Source: Atkinsonella hypoxylon
Lineage: Eukaryota > Ascomycota > Sordariomycetes > Hypocreales > Clavicipitaceae
Direction of reading: 5' to 3'
Assembly (NCBI GenBank): GCA_000729835.1
Contig: JFHB01000047.1
Location: 110,795-174,794 of the forward strand
DNA: 64,000 bases
Part shown: piece after piece, positions 48,165-58,599 of the stretch
Position numbering within the stretch: the first letter of the stretch is position 1
Layout: each line of letters begins with the position of its first letter
Notes under the pieces: model-generated
The model's database searches: none
What the model was told of the DNA's origin: nothing
What the model saw: the letters and a program-made list of their open reading frames with translations, nothing else
Program-made: the position numbers and the translations under genes

Positions 48165-49316
48165 ACATTGCACAAACTGAGTGCATGGCAGGCAAGGCAG
48201 AAGAGCACTAAATGGCTGTACAAAGCATTCATTGAAGCGCGCTCCGTACCTATTTGTAGTAACACGGCAGTGGGAGAGCCATGCATGCGGGTGACGAGCC
48301 GTCAGTAGGTAGGTATATTGCATCCCACCGCGAGCTGTTCGCCAATGCAACTCTTGCTTGACCTGCATGCACGGCTGTACCTACGTTACCTACCATCCAG
48401 CGCAACTTAAGCTCTAAACACAGGCATAGGCCCGTAATCTCTACAAATCAAGACAAGCATAATTAAAGCCCCCTGGCTAGTATGCCCTGTGACGATTGCT
48501 TTGGCTGCGTCACATTGATAAGGAACTGGCCACCGTGTCCAAGATGCGGGTTGGCACACGACGGTACTTACATTGCCTACCGTGGGTGTGCCTATCGCCT
48601 GGGTGCCTCGGTACCTGTAGGTTGTGCCCATCCTATTCCGTAGGTAGGTACTAGGTAGCTACCGGCCCAGGTGTAAGGCACCGTTGCCCAAATTGGTAGT
48701 AGGCTGATAGCCCCGCCTCTCCCCTTTCCTGGGCGTAATCCGCCCGTAGCCTCGGTGCAGGATTTCCAAGCGCAATACTCCGTAAAGACCAGACCAGACG
48801 CCTAATGAATCGGAAATCTCGGGACAGCAATGGAACCGGGCGTGGGAACGTGTTCCAACCATTTAAATTCACAGCCATCATGGTCTCGAAAACAAATGGA
48901 TTATTCCGTACTCCCGCTAGCTTCAAACTAGACGTCAAGACGCCTCGTTGAGAAAAACCCCCCTGGACCGCTGCACGGTCGATCGATTGCACTTTTCCGG
49001 CATTCGTCTTGATATGCTGCTTTGCTTGTCCATGCGTGATGAAGATGAGGCCCGGGCAGTCTAATCACATAGTGTCCTCACAGACCGGTTTCTTTCGCAG
49101 GCCATCGGGCATGACGTATGAGCCTAGAGAGTCTGGTAATATCATAGTTAGTTACCAAACATGCAATTTCTTACGTCGAATGAAGTGAACCTTTGCCACG
49201 GACTTTTTCGCAGCCGCCATCAACTCCGTATGTGGCCGGGATACCACGCAGCAAGCCACCATGCGCTTCATGCAGGGGGCGACTGTGATTGTGTGCAAAC
49301 CCAACAAGGGGGCCTC

Positions 49317-49378
49317 CCTCCTATGCCTCCTATGCCTCCTATGCCTCCTATGCCTCCTATGCCTCCTATGCCTCCTAT
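49317..49378. repeat. 9-bp minisatellite (CCTCCTATG), about 6.9 copies
   Basis: The unit CCTCCTATG is repeated without error over 62 bp. One frame reads as repeated PPM; this is the repeat, not a protein. Confidence 0.95.
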
Positions 49379-50206
49379 TACCCACCGTGCCACCTCCATG
49401 ATCTACCAATACTTGGCCCAAGAAAAAAAAAAAATGGAAAAAAAAGAAGCCACCGGACGGTTTTCTTCTTCTTTTTTTTCCCCTCCTGCAAGTGTCAAAC
49501 GAACACTATACGTAATGCCCAAGAAGTTGCAGATCTTTGGTGTGCACCTGGGCATGGGCATGCGGCAAGCCAGTATTGCACTGTAACGGGAAAATAGAGT
49601 CCGTGCAGCGCCAAAAACAGACTACGGAGGATTATGTACAAAACCTACAACGATGGGAGGCTCTTTGAACGTCAGTCTTACCCGAAGGCTTGTTCATCTT
49701 GTTTTGTATTTCCGTCATCCTGTCTCATCCTACCGTCACGGTGTCTTTGATCTTTCTTTCCATATTGTCCGATGTGATAAGAAGGGCAAAAAAAAAAGAA
49801 AAAAAAAAGAAAAAAAAGAAAAAAGAAATATGCCTGAACAAGAAGCTGAGTTGCAGCAGCACGGTAAGAAGCAGATCACTCCACAGTTCACCCCATGTAC
49901 TACTGTAGGGCCGAGCTGTGTCACCGACGGTGTGGTAGTTCAACCATCCTTCTAGCTCGGCCACGTTGGGCTGCAGCAACCGCAGCGTCGGGATCAGACG
50001 CCGATGAGAAAGAGTCTGGCGTGGTCCACGGAATACGGAGCATACCATCTGGTTATAACTCAAGTCTTATAGCTTACTCCGTACGTTTGCTACAAGTGGG
50101 TACCGATGGGTTACCGAGCATCCACGTCGCTTTTCGCAGACTCGGTCCTCGAGCTATGAGCTAGGAGCTATGCGCTTATCGCTTCACAATGTGGACTCCG
50201 CAAAGT

Positions 50207-50510
50207 AACTAGTAATTTTAAAAAGAGGTCTTCTACACTACTCCGTATACATCTCTTCAAGCTCTATAGTACATAATTATCAAATTATTACGCCTTATAT
50301 ACTCTGTATTCTAGAATTCTTTATCCACCATGATACCCACCATATGCCACGAGACAAGTTTTTATTTTTTTTTAAGGTTTCCTCTTAATTTAACGATGAA
50401 TGTACTGGTAATTCAATTACGCCCATACCTATAATATATATGATATTGATAGTCTTATTCGTCTAGTCGTTACTCTAACGAGGATATCATTTTATTACCT
50501 TTGTTCCTAG
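50207..50510. other. AT-rich island (possible RIP-affected relic)
   Basis: A sharply AT-rich, TA-rich block of about 300 bp inside otherwise balanced sequence, with one exact TACTCCGTA (50239-50247). No open frame of note. It may be a decayed repeat. Confidence 0.4.
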
Positions 50511-53500
50511 CATTGCCACGTTTTTGGTGTAAAGGGTGGAGTTGCTCGTCGCTTTCTTCTAGTCTGGTGCCCGCACAACAAGGTACACCCACCATACGCC
50601 CATCATACATGTTGCACCACACCATCTGCCTAGCAAGGTGCTCAGGCGCCTGGGTCGATATCCGCCATTGCTATAACTTCAATGTTCCAGTCTGGTCCTT
50701 TTTCTTTCTGTCCTTTCCCTGATTCCTGCCCCCTGCTCGTGATGGCGCAGATGCACGGCACGTGAGGCGCTTTGTAGAGCTGAGATGGAGAGCAGCTCCC
50801 TCTTTGGATCCCTTGACCTTGTCTTGCTGCATCTTTTGGCCCGAATTGCATGCATGTCCTCAGATGTCACAATGATTTGCCCTTGCACTATCGATCAGGC
50901 TAGTCCATATTTATACCGAGTACGCCGTACCTCCACGGTCGCAAAATTGCCATGAGAAATAACGCTGGACCTCACGTTGCTTGGTAATACGTGTAGGCCA
51001 ATATATTCCCAGATGAAATATTTGTCAAGTGACATGTGTGCAATAAATGCATAAGTGATGCGTAGTTTTTGCTTGTGCTTGATTTTCGGTTTAGGTGGCT
51101 TTTGCCGCGCCAGTTTGCGACGGCTAGCGTCGACGATGTGATGTAAATTCGTGGACATGGTTGCTCATCCTGCTGCCGTGAACGCCATGACTTTGCGATA
51201 AAAGAGAGGTGGCTGATGGCTAATATCGGAACCATATACTAGAGTGACATGTTGATGATGAGACCGGTGAGCATTACTATGTTACTATCGGAGCACATGC
51301 TGTATTACCTCGTAGCTGGCTTCATTCTCGAATTCGATGATCCGGTATTCCGTAGATGTGAATTGATCGTCCTGAGAAGGGGAGGGGGGGGGGGCTAGGG
51401 ATCAGGTGAGGTGCATTGTGGTGGCCTGGTCTCACTCAATTGTCGTCCTAGGCCGGGCATGCGGGTGACAATTTAAGTGACGGGTCGGGTCCCTGCACAT
51501 GTAGGTTGCAGAACCCATGATCAAATTGTCACCCCAGAGGCTGGCGGTTGTTATCACCCTGGATTGAGTTCTCGAGCAAGGGAGCTCCCAACTTCCTCGG
51601 CAAGGGACGTGCCCCAGGGTAGAGCCGGTAAGTGACTAACTAGCGGCTTTCTCGACACCCACAGGGACACGGACAACAGGGACGGAGGGACACAGGGACA
51701 GAGAGAAACAGAGACGGACAGCGAGGTAGAGAGCCACAGCGAGACGTCACGGGACAACATTTAGCAGTCTGGTCCGACTCCTGATTGCAACTGCGTGCCT
51801 ACCTTAGGTACCTAGTGCCTACATAATGCAGTCCGGCCTGATGTGTTGGTTCATCATGAATGAATGTTATGGCCTCCCCGGCACCAAAGTCGTGCCCATA
51901 GAATCCAAGCTCGGGACAAGCTCCCCTGCTTGTGGTGTCCTGTCGTTTTGTGGACGGTGGACGGTGGACGGTGGACGGTGGCGAAAATGCGTCTGTGGTG
52001 GTCTGTGTGCTCCGTATAGAGTATGCGGCCATAATCTCTCAGTCCACACCAGATGGAGGCGTCTCCGCTCGCCATGTGGAAGGTGCAAGCTAGGTAGCTA
52101 AGGTAGCTAGCTAGCTACCTACCTGATTTAGGTTGGCAGGTAGTTGAACTTGACCACAAAAAACATAGCTCGTTTTTCTGGCTCGGGTTCTTCCATTTTC
52201 CATTGGGACCGTCGTCGGTTTCCCGACCATCTACTCTGTGTACATGTATATCATGTATGCATGGCCTCCTTGTCTGTCTCGTAATTGCTATTTCCCAACC
52301 TCGCCTACGTCTTGCCAGGCCCCTTTCTTCGAGGCACCACCACCAACTGTTTCTGTCCTGCACCCTGCGCAGGCAGAGAAACAGAGTCGCCTTAGCCTGA
52401 CGAATCCAGAAAAAATCGAATGTGTGTTTTCTCCCGTCCATGTCTCAAGCAGCACCACTTCCTGGTCATTCGAAATCCGTACCTTGAGCCCTCTGGCGCT
52501 GGATACAAGACCTGTTCGTGACTCTGTGGCTGTTTGTCTTGTCTACCTAGGTAGTCTGTCTCTACAAGTGTCGGGGAGGACGGACGCCGCTCTGTCTCCC
52601 TTGTCGCCTTGTCGCTGGGCCAAGGCTAATTACACTCACTCCTCCGACCCGCAAAAAAAAAAATGGGCGAGCAGGCCTGATCTTTCCACCCTTGCCCTTG
52701 CCCCTGCTCCTGCTTCCCGCTCCTACTCCGAGCTTAGCTTTGCGGTTGCTCATCATCTCTCTCGAATGCTCGCCTCAACTTCTTTCCCTCCCTTTAGTCT
52801 TTCCTTGCTGCAGCCAAGTTGAGCAGAAGCTGTGCTTTCACTAGTGTCATTTTCTTCTTTGATGGCGTTTATTTTTGTGCTGCAATTCAATCTGCAAATA
52901 AAGTCCCGTGTGCAGCAAAGTACCCTCAGGACATAGCTCTAGCTGGTTTCGATAACACGACTATCAGGTAAGACTACACCGACTTATTCCTGCGCATCTT
53001 CTTGTTGTCCCGCTCTTGGACTCTTTTCTCTTAGTCTGGCTTGCGTTTCTCTGTCCCATGCTCCGTAATCGAGACTCGTCTTTGTTGATTTCTCAGTCAA
53101 GACCGAAACCACCCAGTAGGCCTAGTGGACTAAATCTTGAGCACGATATCTACATTCCACAACATCTCACCACCCTTCTCGGCCTCCTTCCATTCCAGAC
53201 GCGAACACGGCTCTCTTGCCACAACATCTTCTGGCGCGTTATACAAGATCTAATATTTCCATCTCAATATAGCATAATCTGGCGTCGAAAGTCCTTCAGT
53301 CTGTCAGAGTCACCAGCAACCGGAAATCGACTTCTTTCACCAGGCCTTATAACTAGGTTTCGCTACAAGCACCTCGAGCAGGTTTATGACACTGGCTGCT
53401 TCCCTGGGGTTAATCTTTCCAACCGACTATTGTACTTGGCACATTTCGATATTGACGTGTCGTGTGATCTGCATAAGGATACGGCGCCTCCATCTTGTGC

Positions 53501-53735
53501 GGCTTGGTCGGTAGCGACTACTGAGTCGAAGCTGGTCTACAAGGACAGTCCAACCAGCCGGAGCTTTCATGCTCACGAAACGCACTGTGTGCCAACCACT
53601 ACCGCGATGCTGAGTGATCAGTCAATTCGAGCCCCTACTTGTACGGCTCATGATTCGGCAAATTGTCATCAGTCACCGACTTCATACAGGTTGTGCGAAT
53701 CGAATCAACAAACAAATTTATACTCCCAATCGCAG
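50511..53735. other. gene desert, distal part / promoter and leader of the Ras GEF gene
   Basis: No independent gene is recognised. Contains GACAGGGA-type imperfect repeats (about 51655-51740), a GGACGGT array, a cluster of TAGGTA/TAGCTA words (51790-52130) and, from about 52200, C/T-rich DNA that looks like an upstream region of the Ras exchange-factor gene. The 720 nt before the chosen start (53016-53735) are open in the same frame (see findings). Confidence 0.5.
51951..51981. repeat. 7-bp tandem repeat (TGGACGG), about 4.4 copies
   Basis: Error-free copies of TGGACGG within non-coding DNA. Confidence 0.9.
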
Positions 53736-56700
53736 ATGACCCCTCCAACAACCCCCAACGGTTCTCAGGAGGATCTTTCTCCCGAGCCAATGCGACCACC
53801 AATCTTCCACAGCTTTCTCAGAGCATTCTATCCGTTCCACCCCAGCTATGCCATCTCCGACTCCAGCGTGACTTTACCATTGGAAGAAGGAGACGTGATT
53901 TTAGTGCATTCTGTGCACACTAATGGTTGGGCAGATGGGACGCTGCTGGCTTCTGGTGCAAGGGGGTGGTTACCGACTAATTACTGTGAAGCCTACGAGC
54001 CGGAAGACATCAGACGCTTGCTGAAAGCTCTTCTCAATTTTTGGGATCTGCTCAGAAGCACGTCCGTCAACGACAGCGAGATTTTCAGGAACCAAGAATT
54101 CATGAAGGGCATCATAGCTGGTGTTCGTTTTCTTCTGGTACGCTATGACCTGCTCAACACTCGATTTTGATCTTGAAAAGGCTGAAAATGCATATGGCCA
54201 ACTGCATAACAGCTGACATGTCTATCTCTAGGAACGAACCGGCTGCCTCAATCGAGAGTCTACGGTTGTTCAACGAAGTGATGGTCTTCGCAAGGGACGC
54301 AAATCGCTGCTTTCAGAGCTATCACTATTGGTAAAAACTGGCAAGCGTTTGCAGGAGAGCCAAAACGGAATGTTGTATCCTCCAGAGGATGCAAACGACA
54401 TCATCGATGAAATGATTCTTCGAGCATTCAAAATTGTGACCAAAGGCGCTCGGTTTCTTGACGCGTTGGAGGAAGAGAGACGGGCTCGAGTCCCAGCATC
54501 GGTGACCGTCATGGCTACTGTTGCTGAGGAATCCTATATTCCTCCTACACCCCCTTCAGATCAAACAGCATTCGGAGATCATAGACGTGAAGACCCTAGC
54601 GAAGCAGGCTCTCACACCGCCACTACTAACCAAATTGCTTCGAATGCCGCCAATGTTGCTGCATCGGAAACAGCTGAAGTCGCTCGAGGCCCTCATGGTC
54701 AGTGGAACAAGCGAGGCTCGTCACTCAACGCGGCAGTAAATACCAACCCACTCAATGCCTCTAACCATGACCGAAGTTCACAAGGCAGCTGTCAAACTCA
54801 TCGCCTATCTTCAGGAATGGCCCACAGGGTGTCACTCGCCGGTCCATCTCCTCTATCTATTCCTCAGAATCTTGTTTCGGAACGGCTCAATCGCAGCCAC
54901 GATAAGTTTCTTTCCTATCTTGGCTCTTTCATTGGCAGATTACATTTACAGTCACAATCTCGTCCTGAACTAGCCTTGGCCATCAAGCAGTCTGCCACAT
55001 CAGGTGGAGAACTTTTGGCGGTCATGGATGGTGTCTGCGCGTACAACTCTTCTAGCGTAACGGTTTTGAGCAAAGTCCGTGCGGCTATGTTTGAGCGCAT
55101 ACAGAATCTGGTCTTGTCTGCCAGAGATACGCTGATTAATGCAGCAACTGAAGGTGCAGATCTGATCATGCCTCAGGACAACGGTATCTTGCTTACAGCA
55201 GCAACCGGCTGCGTGAGGGCGGCGGGCGAATGCGTAGCCAAGACCAAAGCTGCCATTGAGAGAGTTGGCGATTTTGAGCTTGAGCTTGATGGCTTGCCGT
55301 TGGGCATTGATTTGAGTATTCTTGATGTCGCCGAGGAAAGAACCAGGACACCGTCTGTCTCGGACCATTCTGCAATGGTGAGTCGCGATACTAACTCGTT
55401 TGAGAAATGCGAGTTGTCCATGGCAGTTTCAGCTCAAACTCTTGGTCGCGCAGCAAACAAGCCCCTTCCTTGTGTGCCTCGCCTTACCATTCCTGAGGAC
55501 GACGAGACGGCACGACGTAGTGGAACCCCTACTTCTTCGATACCGATTTCTTTGCATGAAGACAATGCCTCCAGTATCGCGTCCTCTACATCGTCGATTC
55601 GACCAATCCTGCCGCCGCTTCTACGACTCACCACGTCGTTCAACATGCCAGAAGAAGTGCATCCTGGCAACGACATGTCCGTTATTGAACAGGACCACCA
55701 TACTTCTCAATTCGACAGCCTCGTTGCCTCGAGCGCTGGGAGCAGTGGCACTTATCTCAGCAGGGACTCCGAGACTAGTGTGGTGTCGCAAAGCTCGACT
55801 CGCGCTACCACTCCAGATCCTACCCTTGCGCCTCGTAATCGGCCTTCCGTGTCCAACCTCAGTGCAACGGGTAGTCTTTCGCAAGCCGACGATCAGGACG
55901 ATGTGGAAACGAGGATTTTGGAGAAGACGTTTGCTCATGAACTCATGTTTAACAAGGAGGGCCAAGTCACTGGCGGGTCCCTACCTGCCCTCGTTGAGCG
56001 ATTAACAACCCACGAGTCCACGCCGGATGCCACCTTTGTATCAACTTTCTTCCTCACTTTTCGATTATTTTGTCGGCCTGCGAAGCTGGCAGAGGCTTTG
56101 ATGGAACGATTTGACTATGTAGGCGAATTCCAGCACATGGCTGGTCCAGTCAGACTGAGAGTCTACAACGCTTTTAAAGGCTGGCTCGAATCTCATTGGA
56201 GGGACCAAACCGATCGCGAGGCTTTGCCGCTCATCATTCCCTTCGCCGAGATGAAGCTGATGTCCGTCTTGCCATCTGCTGGTCGTAGACTGGTGGAACT
56301 TGCCAAGCGAGTTTCTGGAGATGGCTCTCTCGTGCCTAGGCTTATGTCATGTATAGGCAAAACAAACACAGCCTTGGCCCAATTCGTCCCTGCGGAAACG
56401 CCTGTGCCACAACCTGTGATTTCCAAGAGCCAGCAGCTCCTTCTTACATCATTCAGAACCGGGGGCAATGGCCCAACCGTACTCGACATTGATCCGCTCG
56501 AGCTTGCTCGTCAATTGACGATTAAACAAATGGGCATTTTCTGTTCTATCATGCCCGGGGAGCTGCTTGCTTCGCAGTGGATGAAGAAAGGCGGCGTCGA
56601 TGCCCCTAACGTCAAGGCCATGTCCGCCTTATCAACCGATATTTCTAACCTGGTCGCCGATACCATTCTTCAGCACCCCGAGATCAAGAAACGGGCCTCG

Positions 56701-57375
56701 GTCATTAAGCAATGGATCAAGGTGGCCCACCAATGTCTCGAATTGCATAATTATGATGGACTGATGGCTATCATATGCAGTCTTAATAGTAGCACAATTA
56801 GCCGACTGCGTAAAACCTGGGACGCCATCTCTGGGAGGCGCAAAGAGATGCTGCGGCATCTTCAAGAAATTGTCGAACCGGCACAGAACAACAAAGTGTT
56901 GCGAACACGCCTCCATGACCACGTTCCTCCATGCCTTCCATTCCTGGGCATGTATCTCACGGACCTGACTTTTGTGGACATTGGCAACCCGGCCACTAAG
57001 CAACTGTGTATGGGTGGCGACTCTGAAGAAGATGGCTCCGGAGGCTTGACTGTTGTCAATTTTGACAAGCACATGCGCACAGCAAGGATCATCGGAGACC
57101 TTCAACGCTTTCAAATTCCGTATCGCCTTATGGAGGTTCATGATCTCCAGGATTGGATAAGTGCACAGATCCGGCGAGTTCGTGAGAGTGATCAGGGCAA
57201 TGTACAAGTCACCTACTATCGGAAGAGCCTCTTGTTGGAGCCACGTGAAAGTAGTTCTCGTCGTGAGGTAGAACCACCAACACCTGTTACATCCCATACC
57301 GGAGCGTCTCGCGGAGATCTGTTCGGATGGATGACACGAGACCGCAGTCAAACTGCAACGCCAGCGCAAGGATGA
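53736..57375 (+). CDS. Ras guanine-nucleotide exchange factor, Cdc25 type, with SH3 domain
   Basis: Activates Ras by GDP release at the plasma membrane, upstream of cAMP-PKA or MAPK signalling. Two exons, 53736-54137 and 54232-57375, give 1181 residues from the chosen Met (MTPPTTPNGSQEDLSPEP). An SH3 domain lies at about residues 28-90 (RAFYPFHPSY, then LPLEEGDVILVH and GWADGTLL, GWLPTNYCE). A helical segment follows, then a long Ser/Thr-rich linker. The RasGEF-N module (VTGGSLPALVERLTTHES, then TFFLTFRLFCRPAKL) precedes the catalytic domain, with DPLELARQLTIKQMGIF, HQCLELHNYDGLMAIICSL, RLHDHVPPCLPFLGMYLTDL and FVDIGN. The start is uncertain: the frame is open back to an ATG at 53016, adding up to 240 residues. 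The 94-bp intron has donor GTACGC. Confidence 0.92.
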
Positions 57376-58451
57376 GGTGTTTCTTGCCTTGACTTTCATA
57401 CTCACCAGTCTTTGCTTCATATCATTCTGAAGCAGGCATACGTAATTGTCTGCTTTGACATGAACGTCACGATTGTTTACACCACATGAACCTGCTTTTT
57501 TACTTTCTTGTTTGGGAGTGGCAACTTTCTTTTTTGATACCCCTGCTTTGAGTATTGTTATCACATTATGTTTTCTGGAATCTTTTTATTTTTAATCTCA
57601 CGGCGAGGACTCATCAGTCTTTTGCATGGACGACACAGTGATCGCCAAGCCTTCTTTTGTCTCAATAAGCATCAGGCGTTGTTTCTGGGAATGGTCATGC
57701 TACGTCTCGTGGTTCGACAGAGTGCCGAATCTCGAACATATTTAGTATTGAATTACTGTGGAGGCTTTCCAATGGCTGACGAGGAGGACGTGTCAAAACT
57801 GCAAGCTGGGATGGGAGTTTTACCTACTCGCGCACTTTTTTTTTTCCTGCCCTGTCATTCGAACCCAACAGTCTGTATTGTTTTCATAAGGAGCGAAGGA
57901 GGTTGCCAGGCGTTAGCGGGTGGATTACGGGAAGGCATTTCTGGTTTGAAAATTTGGGTAAAATGGATTGGTATTGCCCCGAGACAGCGATGTTGATGAA
58001 CGGGAGGTTACTTTTGCGATATGAAATGGGCTGTTACCATGCGCCTCCAACCTAGTGTTTATTATTTGATAGACCCGTCAAGCTCGTCGCTCGAGGCGTC
58101 GACAAGAGCAAGACGAATGAGAACACGATGATTCTCTGGACCAGCAAGCTTTTGAGATTCGAACACTATCCAGACACTTCTAAAATGTCGTGGCAGCACT
58201 GACGTGCGGCCTTGGCGAGATACCCTGTGGCTTGAAGGAGAAAACAGTGGATGACGAGCAGAGCATTGGACGCTGGCGGGGTGAGCCAGACGAATCATGT
58301 ATGGTGCCTGGTAATTATATTTGGTCTGGTCTCGTGTATTTGATTGAGGACGTGCCAGGCCTGCTCTGCGCTCGCGTTCAGGGAGGTGGCACAGCCCATC
58401 GCTCAGCCAGCCCTTCGCATCCCTCCTCCATATCCGCACGGTCCATGTATT

Positions 58452-58470
58452 GTACCTAGGTACCTAGGTA
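58452..58470. repeat. (TACCTAGG)n palindromic repeat
   Basis: Two and a bit tandem copies of an 8-bp unit that is nearly self-complementary, matching TAGGTA-type words scattered in other spacers of the window. Confidence 0.7.
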
Positions 58471-58550
58471 TACAGTGAACAAAGTTAATTGACCCCACGA
58501 CGTCTGGTCGGTTTGGGAGTTTCGTGCAGCTCTCTAAATCTCGACCGTGA

Positions 58551-58573
58551 ACGTGACGTGACGTGACGTGACG
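58551..58573. promoter_or_regulatory. tandem ACGTG array upstream of ARMH3-like gene
   Basis: Four and a half copies of the 5-bp unit ACGTG end 27 bp before the start codon. The array generates repeated TGACGT half-CRE and ACGTG bZIP-type words. It could be a binding-site array or just a microsatellite in the 5' leader. Confidence 0.4.
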
Positions 58574-58599
58574 GTGGTGTTTCTACTTATCGGCAACCC

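Larger units (their letters stand above)
44001..50206. other. gene desert, central part, rich in homopolymer runs
   Basis: No recognisable gene on either strand. It is marked by many A or T runs of 12-18 bp (for example near 44361, 44622, 44683, 45158 and 45599) and by three short tandem repeats. Short ORFs here have no domain and several consist of translated repeats. Confidence 0.5.
57376..58599. other. intergenic region between Ras GEF and ARMH3-like genes
   Basis: Contains the 3' flank of the Ras GEF gene, short unsupported ORFs, a TACCTAGG palindromic repeat (58452-58470) and a TGACG/ACGTG array just before the next start codon. Confidence 0.5.

Noticed and set aside
49161..49586. PPM-repeat ORF of 141 codons
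   Set aside because: A translation of the CCTCCTATG minisatellite, followed by lysine runs from A tracts.
56632..57564. 310-codon ORF on the minus strand
   Set aside because: Antisense to the catalytic domain of the Ras exchange factor and without a recognisable domain.
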